From contig NZ_CAMFHB010000001.1 of NCBI RefSeq assembly GCF_945952055.1, positions 186,001-250,000 of the forward strand: DNA of 64,000 nucleotides, given 5' to 3'. This document shows positions 27,312-36,421 of the stretch, one piece after another (position 1 is the stretch's first letter; each line of letters starts with the position of its first letter). This stretch comes from an uncultured Alsobacter sp. (GTDB lineage: Bacteria; Pseudomonadota; Alphaproteobacteria; Rhizobiales; Beijerinckiaceae). Position numbers and translations under genes: made by a program. The notes beneath the pieces are model-generated. The model was not told the DNA's origin and did no database searches. It saw nothing but the letters and a program-made list of their open reading frames with translations.

Positions 27312-29431
27312 GCGAGCCGGCCGGCGCAGGTGTGGCGGCCAAGCCTGCCTCCCGGACGCGGCGATGGTTCGCCGCGGCCGGGCTCGGCACGCTGGGTCTC
27401 GCCGCGGCTGCCGGCGGCTGGCTCTGGTACGCGGTGGACTCGCTCGGTCCGTTCGACATGTCGCGCGTGCCGGACGGCTCGACCGTCGTGCTCGACCGGG
27501 ACGGACGACTGCTCAGGGCCTTCACGACTGCCGACGGTCGCTGGCGCCTGCCGGCGCGCACCCGCGACGTCGATCCGCGCTACCTCGCCATGCTGGAAGC
27601 CTACGAGGACAAGCGCTTCCGCCGCCACCACGGTGTCGATCCGGCGGCCCTGGGTCGCGCCGCATGGCAGGCCGTGCGGCACGGACGGGTGGTGTCGGGC
27701 GGCTCCACGCTGACCATGCAGGTCGCGCGCCTGCTGGAGCCGCGCGAGGAGCGCACCCTCGCCGCCAAGTTCCGCCAGGTCGTGCGGGCGGTGCAGTTGG
27801 AGCGGCGCTTCCGCAAGGACGAGATCCTCGATCTCTACCTGGCGCTCGCGCCCTACGGCGGGAACCTGGAAGGCGTCCGCGCGGCGTCGATCGCCTATTT
27901 CGGCAAGGAGCCCAAGCGGCTGTCGGCCGCCGAGGCCGGCCTCCTCGTGGCCCTGCCGCAATCGCCGGAATTGAGGCGCCCGGACCGCTTTCCCGAGGCC
28001 GCCCGTGCCGGCCGCGAGCGGGTGCTGGCGCGCGTCGCGCCGGCCCTGGCCCTGCAGCCGGCCGAGCGGGAGATGGCGCGCGCCGAAGCCGTTCCCACGG
28101 CCCGCCGTCCCGTCCCCATGCTCGCCGCCCATGCCGCCGAGGCGGCGGTGCGGGCCGAACCGTCGAGCCGCAGCATTCGCCTCACCATCGATGGCCGGCT
28201 GCAGGCCTCGCTCGAGGCACTGCTGCGCGAGCGGGTGCCGGCATTGGGGCCCAAGCTGACCGGTGCGGCGCTCGTCATCGACAATGCGACCGGCGAGGTG
28301 CGGGCCCATGTCGGCGGTGTCGACTATCTCGCCACCGAGCGGGCCGGCAGCGTCGACATGGTCCAGGCGATCCGCTCGCCGGGTTCGGCGCTCAAGCCTT
28401 TCATCTATGCCATGGCCTTCGAGGCGGGCATCGCCCATCCCGAGACCGTCCTCGACGACCGGCCGTCGCGCTTCGGGCTCTATGCGCCGGAGAACTTCGA
28501 CCTCGCCTACCAGGGCACAGTGACCGCGAGGCGCGCGCTCCAGTTGTCGCTCAACGTCCCGGCGGTCGAGCTCCTCAACGAGGTCGGCCCGTCGCGCCTC
28601 ATCGCACGGCTGCGCAGCGCCGGGGCCGACGTGGTTTTGCCCAAGGAGGGCGGGGCGCCCGGGCTCGCCATCGCGCTCGGCGGACTGGGGATCAGGCTCG
28701 CCGACCTCGCGCGGCTCTATGCGGGACTGGCCCGCGGCGGCGACGTGCCGTCGCTCGTGTGGCGCAGCGGAGCGCCCGTCGCCGAGAGCCGCGGCATCGC
28801 CGAGCCGGTGGCGTCCTGGTACGTCTGGGACGTGCTGCACGGCGCCCCTCCGCCGGCCAATGCGCCGCCGGGCCGGATCGCCTACAAGACGGGGACCTCC
28901 TACGGCTACCGCGACGCCTGGGCCGTGGGGTTCGACCGCCGCGTCACCGTCGCGGTCTGGGTCGGCCGGGCCGACGGCGCGGCGGTGCCGGGGCTCGTCG
29001 GTCGCTCGATCGCCGCACCGCTGCTGTTCGATGCCTTCGCCCGCCTGGGCGGGGAGCCGGAACCCCTGCCCGCGCCCCGCAACGCGCTGTTCGCCTCGTC
29101 GGCGACGCTGCCGCCTCCGCTGCGCCATCTGCGCCGGGACGTCCCGAAGACGATCGCGGCCACCGCCAACGCCCCGCTGAAGATCGCCTTCCCGCCGGAC
29201 GGCTCGCGCGTCGATCTCGGCCTGGCGCTTGGCCAGGCGCAGGCCTCACCGCTGGCCATGAAGGCCCAGGGCGGCGTGCCCCCGCTGACATGGATGGTCA
29301 ACGGCCGTCCGGTGGGCGAAGCCGAGGCGCGGCGCCAGTCGTTCTGGACACCGGATGGCGCGGGCTTCGCGCGGGTGTCCGTGATCGACGCCAACGGCGC
29401 CACCGACAGCGTGATGGTGCGCCTGCAGTAG
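27308..29431 (+). CDS. pbpC: Penicillin-binding protein 1C (bifunctional murein synthase)
   Basis: A 707-residue inner-membrane protein. One transmembrane helix (about 21-42) is followed by a GT51 glycosyltransferase domain with EAYEDKRFRRHHGVD and GGSTLTMQVARLL. The transpeptidase has SxxK in SPGSALK, SLN in LSLNVPAV and KTGTSYG. The C-terminal BiPBP_C beta domain closes the protein. PBP1C is thought to repair murein when the macroglobulin partner traps proteases after envelope breach. ATG 27308 overlaps the macroglobulin stop. Confidence 0.96.
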   Translation: MSEPAGAGVAAKPASRTRRWFAAAGLGTLGLAAAAGGWLWYAVDSLGPFDMSRVPDGSTVVLDRDGRLLRAFTTADGRWRLPARTRDVDPRYLAMLEAYEDKRFRRHHGVDPAALGRAAWQAVRHGRVVSGGSTLTMQVARLLEPREERTLAAKFRQVVRAVQLERRFRKDEILDLYLALAPYGGNLEGVRAASIAYFGKEPKRLSAAEAGLLVALPQSPELRRPDRFPEAARAGRERVLARVAPALALQPAEREMARAEAVPTARRPVPMLAAHAAEAAVRAEPSSRSIRLTIDGRLQASLEALLRERVPALGPKLTGAALVIDNATGEVRAHVGGVDYLATERAGSVDMVQAIRSPGSALKPFIYAMAFEAGIAHPETVLDDRPSRFGLYAPENFDLAYQGTVTARRALQLSLNVPAVELLNEVGPSRLIARLRSAGADVVLPKEGGAPGLAIALGGLGIRLADLARLYAGLARGGDVPSLVWRSGAPVAESRGIAEPVASWYVWDVLHGAPPPANAPPGRIAYKTGTSYGYRDAWAVGFDRRVTVAVWVGRADGAAVPGLVGRSIAAPLLFDAFARLGGEPEPLPAPRNALFASSATLPPPLRHLRRDVPKTIAATANAPLKIAFPPDGSRVDLGLALGQAQASPLAMKAQGGVPPLTWMVNGRPVGEAEARRQSFWTPDGAGFARVSVIDANGATDSVMVRLQ

Positions 29432-29440
29432 TGGCGCGCG

Positions 29441-30637
29441 TCAGATGCCGAACCCGGCGAGCCTGGCCGGCAGTTGGGCCAGGGCGGCGGCATCGGCGTT
29501 GGCGAAGGCGATGCGCAGGTGCCCGTCCTGCCCCGGGCCGAAATAGCCGCCGGGCAATCCGAGGACACCGCGCTCGACGGCCAGCCGCTCCGCCACCACG
29601 GGGGCCGGGACGCCCGCGAAGGGGTGCGCCACATAGGCGAAATAGGCGCCGACCGAATCCACACGCCAGTCGGGCGCCTGGCCCATCGCGGCGGTGAAGG
29701 CCGCGGCACGCCCGGCGATCTCGAGGCGATTGGCCTCGCGCCAGTCGGCGAGCGCGCCGACGCCCCAGGCGACGGCGCCCTGCGCCACGCGCGGCGGACA
29801 GATCTGAACCGTGTCGAGGATCTTGCCGATCTCCGCCTGCAGGGACGCGGCCGCGATGATGGCGCCGAGGCGGTGGCCGGGCACGCAGTACGACTTTGAG
29901 AAGCTGTAGAGGCCGATCAGCACGTCGCGCCAGCCGGCATCGCTGAACAGCGCGTGCGGAACGTCGCCCTCGCCCGGCAGGAAGTCGCGATAGGTCTCGT
30001 CCAGGATGAGCCACAGGCGCTTGCGCCGGCACAGCTCGGCGAAGCGCGCGATGGTGCCGGGCGGATAAACCGCGCCCGTCGGATTGTTGGGCGTGACGAG
30101 CACGATGGCGCGGACCCTGCCATCGAGAAGCCGCTCCGCATCGTCGGGGTCGGGAACGAACCCGGCTTCCGGGCGGCACGGCAGCGGACGGGTCTCGATG
30201 CCGCTCATGCGCAGCGCCATCTCGTGGTTGAAGTACCAGGGCGAGGGCAGGAGGACGGCGTCGCCGGCCTTCGCCGTGGCCATCATGGCGACGAAGAAGG
30301 CGAGGTTGCAGCCTGCCGTCAGCGAGATCTCGGCCGGCGAAACCGGCGCGCCGTAGAACTCGGAGACGTGCGCGGCATAGGTGTCGACTAGCGCCGTGTC
30401 GCCGCCGATGGGCCCGTAGGACGCGGTCGCCGCCTCGCCCGCGGCGGCGGCGATGCGCGCCAGGAGGTCGGGATGGGCGGGATAGCCGGGCACCGCCTGC
30501 GACAGGTCGATGAGAGGCCCGCGAGACCCGTCGTAGCGGCGGGCCCAGGCCTTGGCCTCGGGGATGGGTGGCGTGCCGGTGTCGAGCAGGTGGGAATTGA
30601 CGGCGGCCACGGGACACTCCGATCGAGCATGGGTCAT
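29441..30637 (-). CDS. PLP-dependent aminotransferase, class I/II
   Basis: A 398-residue fold-type I aminotransferase. It shows the substrate and cofactor motifs VTPNNPTGAVYPP, LILDETYRDF and the Schiff-base lysine in LYSFSKSYCVPGHRLG. Near the C terminus LRIAFANAD carries the carboxylate-binding arginine. The amino acid used is not evident. ATG 30637 is chosen over 30745 because the preceding 36 residues are unlike the family. It converges on pbpC with 9 bases between stops and is divergent from the ureohydrolase. Confidence 0.87.
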   Translation of the reverse strand: MTHARSECPVAAVNSHLLDTGTPPIPEAKAWARRYDGSRGPLIDLSQAVPGYPAHPDLLARIAAAAGEAATASYGPIGGDTALVDTYAAHVSEFYGAPVSPAEISLTAGCNLAFFVAMMATAKAGDAVLLPSPWYFNHEMALRMSGIETRPLPCRPEAGFVPDPDDAERLLDGRVRAIVLVTPNNPTGAVYPPGTIARFAELCRRKRLWLILDETYRDFLPGEGDVPHALFSDAGWRDVLIGLYSFSKSYCVPGHRLGAIIAAASLQAEIGKILDTVQICPPRVAQGAVAWGVGALADWREANRLEIAGRAAAFTAAMGQAPDWRVDSVGAYFAYVAHPFAGVPAPVVAERLAVERGVLGLPGGYFGPGQDGHLRIAFANADAAALAQLPARLAGFGI

Positions 30638-30710
30638 GCGCCTGCCGCGGCTCGACCCTGCCCGGCGCGAGGCCATGTCAGGCTCCAGACTTGCAGGCAG
30701 GGCGCGCAAG

Positions 30711-30729
30711 CAGCGCAAATTTCGCGCTG
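30711..30729. promoter_or_regulatory. Dyad in the aminotransferase/ureohydrolase divergent promoter region
   Basis: CAGCGC (30711-30716) and GCGCTG (30724-30729) are exact complements around AAATTTC. TTGCA (30691) and TGCAA (30731) lie outside it. The location between two divergent nitrogen-metabolism genes suits a shared operator, for example for an Lrp- or LysR-type regulator, but no regulator gene is adjacent. Confidence 0.3.
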
Positions 30730-30804
30730 GTGCAAGCGGGTCCATTCCTACAGTGTTCGGCCCGGCCGTCCAGCACCCCCCGATGCCGTGCCACAGGAGC
30801 AGAC

Positions 30805-31851
30805 ATGGTCGACGACGCCCGGCTGAAGGCTCTCAGGGATCGCTACGCCAATGCCTCCGGCGGGACGATCCACGATCCCGAATTTGCGCGCGTGGCCGCC
30901 GGCCAGTTCAGCGGCGAGCGCCGCAAGTGGCCCTTCGCCGATCCCGCCACCTTGCTCGGCGCGGAGTTCCGACCGGATGCCGCCGCGCAGGGTTTCGCCG
31001 GTCTCGACGTGGCGCTCGTGGGCGTGCCGATGGACCTGGGGGTGACCAACCGGGCGGGCGCGCGCCTGGGTCCACGCGCCGTGCGGGCCATCGAACGGAT
31101 CGGCCCGTTCGAGCACGTCCTGCGGCGGGCGCCGATGCAGACGCTGCGCGTCGCCGACGTCGGCGACATCCCGCTGTCCAGCCGCTACAGCCTGGAGGCC
31201 TGCCACGCCGACATCGAGGCCTTCACGCGCTCCGTCGTGGCGGCCGGCGTCGTACCGCTGTCCGTCGGCGGCGACCATTCGATCAGCTACTCGATCCTGC
31301 GGGCCGTCGGCGAGACGCGACCGGTGGGGATGGTGCACATCGATGCCCATGCCGATACGTCGGGTCCCTACGAGGGATCCAAGTTCCACCACGGCGGTCC
31401 CTTCCGGAACGCGGTGCTCGACGGGGTGCTCGATCCCGAGCGGACCATCCAGATCGGCATTCGCGGCGGGGCCGAGTACCTCTGGGAGTTCTCCTATGAG
31501 AGCGGCATGACCGTCATCCATGCCGAGGAGTTCGCGGCCATGGGGCCGGAGGCGGTGATCGCCAAGGCCCGCGCGGTGGTCGGCGACGGGCCCGTCTACG
31601 TCTCCTTCGACGTCGACAGCCTCGACCCGGCCTTCGCCCCGGGCACCGGTACGCCGGAGGTCGGCGGTCTCACGACCCGGGAGGCCCTCCAGGTCCTGCG
31701 CGGCCTCGCCGGGCTCGACGTCGTGGGGGCCGACGTGGTCGAGGTGGCCCCGCAATACGACCACACCAGTAACACGGCCCATGCCGCGGCCCAGGTGCTC
31801 TTCACGGAACTCTGCCTCGTCGACATCGCCCGCGAGCGCGCTCGCGGCTGA
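30805..31851 (+). CDS. Ureohydrolase (agmatinase/guanidino-acid hydrolase family)
   Basis: A 348-residue enzyme of the arginase superfamily, which releases urea from guanidino compounds with a binuclear metal site. The metal-binding motifs are all present: GGDHSI, HIDAHADT and SFDVDSLDPAFAPG. There is an N-terminal extension of about 60 residues before the fold. KFHHGGPFRNAV after the second motif resembles guanidinobutyrase-type loops more than E. coli agmatinase, so the substrate could be agmatine, guanidinobutyrate or even guanidine. ATG 30805 follows CAGGAG. The urea produced could feed the urease encoded at the left edge. Confidence 0.88.
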   Translation: MVDDARLKALRDRYANASGGTIHDPEFARVAAGQFSGERRKWPFADPATLLGAEFRPDAAAQGFAGLDVALVGVPMDLGVTNRAGARLGPRAVRAIERIGPFEHVLRRAPMQTLRVADVGDIPLSSRYSLEACHADIEAFTRSVVAAGVVPLSVGGDHSISYSILRAVGETRPVGMVHIDAHADTSGPYEGSKFHHGGPFRNAVLDGVLDPERTIQIGIRGGAEYLWEFSYESGMTVIHAEEFAAMGPEAVIAKARAVVGDGPVYVSFDVDSLDPAFAPGTGTPEVGGLTTREALQVLRGLAGLDVVGADVVEVAPQYDHTSNTAHAAAQVLFTELCLVDIARERARG

Positions 31852-31884
31852 ACCCTCATCGCCTGCCAGACATGGACGTTACGC

Positions 31885-32994
31885 ATGACCGCACGCCTCT
31901 TCCAGCCTCTCGACCTCGGGCCCTGCGCCTTGCCGAACCGCATCGCCGTGGCGCCCATGTGCCAGTACAGCGCCGATGATGGCAGCGCGACCGACTGGCA
32001 CCTGCAGCACTGGATGAACCTCGCCATGTCCGGCGCCGGCCTCGTCGTGCTGGAGGCCACGGCCGTCGAGCGCCGCGGCCGCATCACCCATGGCGACCTC
32101 GGCCTCTATTCGCAGGCCAATGCTCTCGCCATGGCCCGCTGCCTCGCGGCTGCGCGGGCCGTCGCCCTGCCCGGCACGAAGTTCGGCATCCAGATCGCCC
32201 ATGCGGGCCGCAAGGCGTCGGCCCAGCGCCCCTGGGAAGGCGGCCGGTCGCTGCAGCCGTCAGAAGATGCCTGGCCGACGATCGGGCCGTCGGCCATTCC
32301 CTTCGCCGAAGGCTGGGCGACCCCCGCCGAGATGACCGAGGAGGACGTCCGCCACACGATCGATCTCTTCGTGAAGGCCTCCGTGCGCGCCGCCGAACTC
32401 GGGTTCGACGAGGTCGAGATGCACATGGCCCACGGCTACCTGATGCATTCGTTCCAGTCGCCGCTGTCGAACAAGCGCACCGACGCGCGCGGCGGGACCG
32501 CGGCGAAGCGCCTGTCGACACTGGTGGACCTCGCCCAGGCGGTGCGCAAGGCCGTGCCGAAGCGCGTGGCGGTCGGGGCCCGCATCACCGGGTCCGACTG
32601 GGTCGACGGCGGCCTCACGGTCGACAACGGCATCGCGCTGGCCGGCGCCCTCAAGGAGACGGGCTTCGACTTCGTCTGCGTGAGTTCGGGTGCCAACTCG
32701 CTCGCCCAGAAGATCCCGACCGGCCCGGGCTACCAGGTGCACCTCGCCGAGGCGGTGAAGAAGGCGACCGGCATCGTCACGCGCGCCGTCGGGCTCATCG
32801 CGACGCCGGCCCAGGCCGAGGAGGTCCTGGAGCGTGGTGCCGCCGACCAGGTGGCCATCGGCCGCGCCTTCCTGGACAACCCGCGCTGGGGCTGGCATGC
32901 GGCCGACGCGCTCGGCTTCGACCTGCCCCGGCCGCCGCAGATGGCGCGCGTGAAGCCCAACCTGTGGCCGGGCGCCGGCTACATCCGGGGCTGA
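31885..32994 (+). CDS. NADH:flavin oxidoreductase (Old Yellow Enzyme, YqjM-like)
   Basis: A 369-residue FMN-dependent ene-reductase with a TIM-barrel fold. MTARLFQPLDLGPCALPNRI and APMCQYSADDG at the start are typical of the YqjM (thermophilic-like) branch, including its cysteine. IQIAHAGRKAS carries the paired histidine region and GAADQVAIGRAFLDNP the phosphate-binding end. It reduces activated alkenes such as alpha,beta-unsaturated carbonyls. It starts 33 bases after the ureohydrolase gene and is probably co-transcribed. Converges on the next gene. Confidence 0.93.
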   Translation: MTARLFQPLDLGPCALPNRIAVAPMCQYSADDGSATDWHLQHWMNLAMSGAGLVVLEATAVERRGRITHGDLGLYSQANALAMARCLAAARAVALPGTKFGIQIAHAGRKASAQRPWEGGRSLQPSEDAWPTIGPSAIPFAEGWATPAEMTEEDVRHTIDLFVKASVRAAELGFDEVEMHMAHGYLMHSFQSPLSNKRTDARGGTAAKRLSTLVDLAQAVRKAVPKRVAVGARITGSDWVDGGLTVDNGIALAGALKETGFDFVCVSSGANSLAQKIPTGPGYQVHLAEAVKKATGIVTRAVGLIATPAQAEEVLERGAADQVAIGRAFLDNPRWGWHAADALGFDLPRPPQMARVKPNLWPGAGYIRG

Positions 32995-33007
32995 AGCGCC
33001 CCGTCCG

Positions 33008-33817
33008 TCACCGCGGCGCGCCCTGCGCCGCGGCGCGGCCGATCTCCGGCCACTGCGGCAGGCCGATGCGGCCGAAGCCCGGCAGCTTGATCGCCGGGCG
33101 CCGCCAGTCGAGCCCGGCGACGGCGCCGAGCACGTTGACCTCCAGCCCCTCGATCCAGCCCAGCGTGACGCCGAGCAGACCGGCGAGCTCGAGTTGCACC
33201 CCGGTGCGCGTCGGCGTCAGCCCGACCATCTTGCCGTCTGTGCGATAGTCCTTGCCGAGCGCCGTCGGAGGCAGCGTGATCCCGGCTTGCGGGATGGCGG
33301 CGAGCACGTGGGCCACGAACGTGTTGGAGTTGGGCCCCGGCCAGGCCTGGTACTGCCCGTAGTCGCGGTACGGATAGTCCGCGACCGCGGCACGGACGCG
33401 CGGCAGCAGGGCCTCGGCCTCCGGCCCCTCGATGGCCGCGACCAGTTCCGGCACCTGGCCGAACCAGCGCCCGTCCGGAGCCCAGTTGTCGGTCCGCACG
33501 GGAGAGCCCCAGCCCACCTTGTCGAAGCGGGTGTATCGCGGCGCATCCCGGTCCTTGATCACGATCCAGGTGTGGTGCGCGAAGATGCCGCGCCACCACC
33601 CGACGCGGGCGGCATAGACGTGAAGCACCGCGTCCCGCTTCACGGCGGGCGACGGCAGCAGGCCCGCGCTCGACCAGTTCGCCTGGGACCAGGACCGGGG
33701 ACGGTCCTGGGCAAACCACCAGGCGGCATGGGCGACGAGGGGAAGGATGAAGACGACGAGAAAAGCGAGCAGCACGGTTCTCAGCCTCGGCATGGCGCTC
33801 TTCAACCCGGGAACCAT
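33008..33817 (-). CDS. DUF3750-family membrane-anchored protein
   Basis: A 269-residue protein with one N-terminal transmembrane helix (about 12-34) and a conserved domain containing VYAARVGWWRGIFAHHTWIV and YQAWPGPNSNTFVAHVL, the hallmarks of DUF3750. The function is unknown. The conserved His, Asn and Asp residues could suggest a hydrolase-like (NlpC/P60-like) fold, but that is inference. ATG 33817 is used, and ATG 33793 is an alternative. Divergent from the cyclase gene. Confidence 0.8.
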   Translation of the reverse strand: MVPGLKSAMPRLRTVLLAFLVVFILPLVAHAAWWFAQDRPRSWSQANWSSAGLLPSPAVKRDAVLHVYAARVGWWRGIFAHHTWIVIKDRDAPRYTRFDKVGWGSPVRTDNWAPDGRWFGQVPELVAAIEGPEAEALLPRVRAAVADYPYRDYGQYQAWPGPNSNTFVAHVLAAIPQAGITLPPTALGKDYRTDGKMVGLTPTRTGVQLELAGLLGVTLGWIEGLEVNVLGAVAGLDWRRPAIKLPGFGRIGLPQWPEIGRAAAQGAPR

Positions 33818-33922
33818 GGCGGAATCACGGTAGTCTCTCCCGAAACTGGAGTCCGGAAGCCGACGATACCAAGTTTTCGCTTAGGAGTTGCACCGAGCCT
33901 TCGGCAGGCGCAAAGACGAAGC

Positions 33923-34972
33923 ATGAGACCGATCAGCCGAAGCTGGATCTTCTGGGCCGTGACGCTTCTGGTGAGTGCCGGGGCGGGGCTCCTCTACACC
34001 CGCCTCTTCGGGATCGGCGGCTATCTCACCTCGCCGATCTACGGGATCTTCACCGGCGCTTCGGCGCTCGGGACCGACTCCCTGCTGCGGCGCTCGCCGG
34101 CCTTCGCCCGCCTGCGCTCCGGGCCGACGCTGATCTACCTGCCCGTCGCGGAAGCCATCATGCTGCTGGCGGTGGTGGTGGGCAACTCGGCCGGCGGCCT
34201 GGCATGCTGGGCCCTCGGCCTCGCCGACTGGTCGCTCCAGGAGGCGATCACGCCGACGGCACGCGCCGTCATCTACAGCTTCGTCGTCTCGTCGCTCTAC
34301 GTCTTCGCGGCCCGTGTCCGCGACCTCATCGGCGGCGAGATCTTCCTCAACCTCCTGCTCGGGCGCTACCACAAGCCGATCGAGATCGAGCGGGTCTTCC
34401 TCTTCATCGACATCGTGGGGTCGACGGCCTACGCCGAGAAGCACGGCGATCTCGCCGCCCAGACCTTCATGGGCGCCGTCTTCGCCGCCATCGCCGACCC
34501 GGTCCGCGAGTACCGGGGGTCGGTCGAGGACTATGTCGGCGATCTCGCCATCATCTCCTGGCCGCTGAAGCGAGGGATCGCCGAGGCGCGCTGCGTGTCC
34601 TGCCTGTTCGCCATCGACGCGGCGCTGTCGCGCGACGCTCTCGGCTGGCAGCGCCGCTTCGGCCGCGTGCCGCAGATCCGGGCCGCCATGCACGGCGGGC
34701 CGGTGGTCGCCGCAGAGATCGGGGTCGACCGGCACAAGATCGCCTATTTCGGCGACGTGCTGAACACCACCGCCCGGATCGAGGCGCTGAGCCGCACGCT
34801 CAACGTCTCCTACCTCATCTCGGGCGATCTGCTGGCGCGCCTGCCGGGACTGCCCGAAGGCATCGCCGAACGCGACCTCGGCAGCCACCGCGTGCGGGGC
34901 CGGGACCAGTTGCTGGCCGTGCACGCGCTGGAGCGCAAACGCGACCGCGCCGCCGCCCGCTCGGTGGCGTGA
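33923..34972 (+). CDS. Membrane-bound class III adenylate/guanylate cyclase
   Basis: A 349-residue protein with about four transmembrane helices in residues 8-130 and a C-terminal cyclase domain. The first metal aspartate is in FLFIDIVGSTAYAEKHGD, the second in SVEDYVGDLAIISW, and the transition-state Asn/Arg are in NTTARIEALSR. The lysine that selects adenine in canonical enzymes (KxxGD) is an Asp here (DYVGD), a known divergent subgroup. It should make cyclic nucleotide in response to a membrane signal. ATG 33923 is the only good start ahead of the first helix. Confidence 0.87.
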   Translation: MRPISRSWIFWAVTLLVSAGAGLLYTRLFGIGGYLTSPIYGIFTGASALGTDSLLRRSPAFARLRSGPTLIYLPVAEAIMLLAVVVGNSAGGLACWALGLADWSLQEAITPTARAVIYSFVVSSLYVFAARVRDLIGGEIFLNLLLGRYHKPIEIERVFLFIDIVGSTAYAEKHGDLAAQTFMGAVFAAIADPVREYRGSVEDYVGDLAIISWPLKRGIAEARCVSCLFAIDAALSRDALGWQRRFGRVPQIRAAMHGGPVVAAEIGVDRHKIAYFGDVLNTTARIEALSRTLNVSYLISGDLLARLPGLPEGIAERDLGSHRVRGRDQLLAVHALERKRDRAAARSVA

Positions 34973-34993
34973 AAGCCTCCTGGCGGTCCAATC

Positions 34994-35052
34994 GTCACCC
35001 TCTCCCTCATCCCGAGCCGGCCGCCATGCGGCCGAGTCGAAGGCTGAGGGGC
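34994..35052. repeat. Degenerate palindromic intergenic repeat
   Basis: CCCTCATCCCGAG, then a perfect hairpin (CGGCCGC 35018-35024 with GCGGCCG 35028-35034), then GAGTCGAAGG. The flanks resemble the CCTCATCCTGAG and TGTCGAAGGACG pieces of the element at 60837-60927, so this is probably an old member of the same family. Confidence 0.35.
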
Positions 35053-35095
35053 GTGGGGGCGATTCGGCGAAAGCTACGCGAGGTGTCTCTGGAAC

Positions 35096-35647
35096 TCAGT
35101 CGACGAGACCGGTGGGCAGCCCGTCCATGCTGCGCGCGTTCTTCTCGCGGCGATACTCCTGCAGGCCGTCCTCGCCCTTGCTCTCGGCCCAGCGGTCCAG
35201 CGTCGGGCGCTCGGCCTTGAAGTCGAGCAGCGGGACGGCGAAGCCGCAGGACGTTTGCACGAGGTCGAAGTCCAGCACCACGATCTGGCGGGAGCCCGGC
35301 GGCTCGTCGGGCCCATAGGCTTCGGCCAGGAGGGCGGCGTATTCCGCCGTGCCGCGCGGCAGCGAGCGGCCGCGGCCGTAGAGGCGCAGGATCAGCGGTG
35401 GCCCTTCGAAGGCGCAGGTCATCAGCGTCAGCCGCCCGTCGGCGATGAGATGAGCCGCCGTTTCGCTTCCGCTGCCGGTGCGGTCGAGCCAGCAGACGCG
35501 GTTCGACCCGAGTACGCGCAAGGAGTCGAGCCCCTTGGGCGAGACGTTGACGCGGCTGTCGGCGGTCGCCGAGGCGACGAAGAAGATCCTTTGCGCCTCG
35601 AGGAAGGCGCGATGCTGGGGCTCGAGGGCGGGAAACTGCTTGGCCAT
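35096..35647 (-). CDS. Pyridoxamine 5'-phosphate oxidase-family protein
   Basis: A 183-residue split-barrel flavin- or F420-binding-type protein. ALEPQHRAFLEAQRIFFVAS and RVNVSPKGLDSLRVL are the characteristic opening. IVVLDFDLVQTSCGFAVPLL is the conserved later block of the subgroup annotated as PNPOx-like. True vitamin B6 oxidase activity is unlikely given its small size; a flavin reductase or general stress role is more usual. ATG 35647 was chosen because the upstream in-frame extension to 35791 is low-complexity. Confidence 0.8.
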   Translation of the reverse strand: MAKQFPALEPQHRAFLEAQRIFFVASATADSRVNVSPKGLDSLRVLGSNRVCWLDRTGSGSETAAHLIADGRLTLMTCAFEGPPLILRLYGRGRSLPRGTAEYAALLAEAYGPDEPPGSRQIVVLDFDLVQTSCGFAVPLLDFKAERPTLDRWAESKGEDGLQEYRREKNARSMDGLPTGLVD

Positions 35648-35845
35648 GAGACGGGAACCTGCTGCTGGGAGACCCAGTCTAGCCCGGGCGGCCGGGGCCG
35701 GGCCACTCCGCACCGCTGCGAGTTCAACCCGCAGTTCGTTGTCGGCCAGTCTAAAGCCTGCTGGACTCGTCTCCTCACGGGGAGCGATCACCTCATGCTA
35801 CACTGGAAACCGACGTCCGTTGACCGGGCATGGGAGCGGTTTCGC

Positions 35846-36412
35846 ATGAGAGCTGCAACGACACGGGCGGCGACGGGTCTCGCGCGGCGGGCCTTCACCG
35901 TCGCCGAAGTCGAGGCCATGCAGCGCAAGGGCATTTTCCACCCCGACGAGAAGTTCGAGCTCGTCGAGGGGGAGATCGTCCCGATGCAGTCGAAGTCCCC
36001 GGTCCATGAGCTGATCAAGAACACGCTCGTTCGGCAGCTCGTCCTAGCACTTCCAGAGCATCTCTGGCTGGGCGTCGAGACCACGCTGTTCCTCGCCGAG
36101 CGGACGGCGCTCGATCCGGACATCTCGGTCTGCCCGACTCGACTGAAAGCGGAGAAGTTGACTGGGCCCGATGTGGTTCTCGCGATCGAGGTCTCGCATT
36201 CGAGCTTCGCCTATGATCGGGGCCTGAAGGCCCGCCTCTATGCCCGCTATGGCGTGCCGGAGTACTGGGTCATCGACGTGAAGCGCCGACGGACCTTCGT
36301 GCACACGCAGCCACAGGATGGGACCTGGGGCAGCATCGTGACACGTGAGGAATCCGAGGTGCTCACGCATCCGGCCGCGCCCGGTTTTCGACTGAGGCTG
36401 TCGGACGTTTAG
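35846..36412 (+). CDS. Uma2-family (DUF820) putative restriction-endonuclease-fold protein
   Basis: A 188-residue protein of the Uma2 family with a PD-(D/E)xK nuclease-like core: KFELVEGEIVPMQSKSPVHE, ALDPDISV and VLAIEVSHSSFAYD, followed by KARLYARYGVPEYWVIDV. Members are abundant in cyanobacteria and sporadic elsewhere; the nuclease function is predicted, not proven. ATG 35846 has GGGAG upstream; ATG 35795 is also in frame. The base composition is slightly lower in GC than its neighbours, in keeping with its patchy distribution. Ends 9 bases from the convergent mutase gene. Confidence 0.85.
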   Translation: MRAATTRAATGLARRAFTVAEVEAMQRKGIFHPDEKFELVEGEIVPMQSKSPVHELIKNTLVRQLVLALPEHLWLGVETTLFLAERTALDPDISVCPTRLKAEKLTGPDVVLAIEVSHSSFAYDRGLKARLYARYGVPEYWVIDVKRRRTFVHTQPQDGTWGSIVTREESEVLTHPAAPGFRLRLSDV

Positions 36413-36421
36413 GCGACCGCC

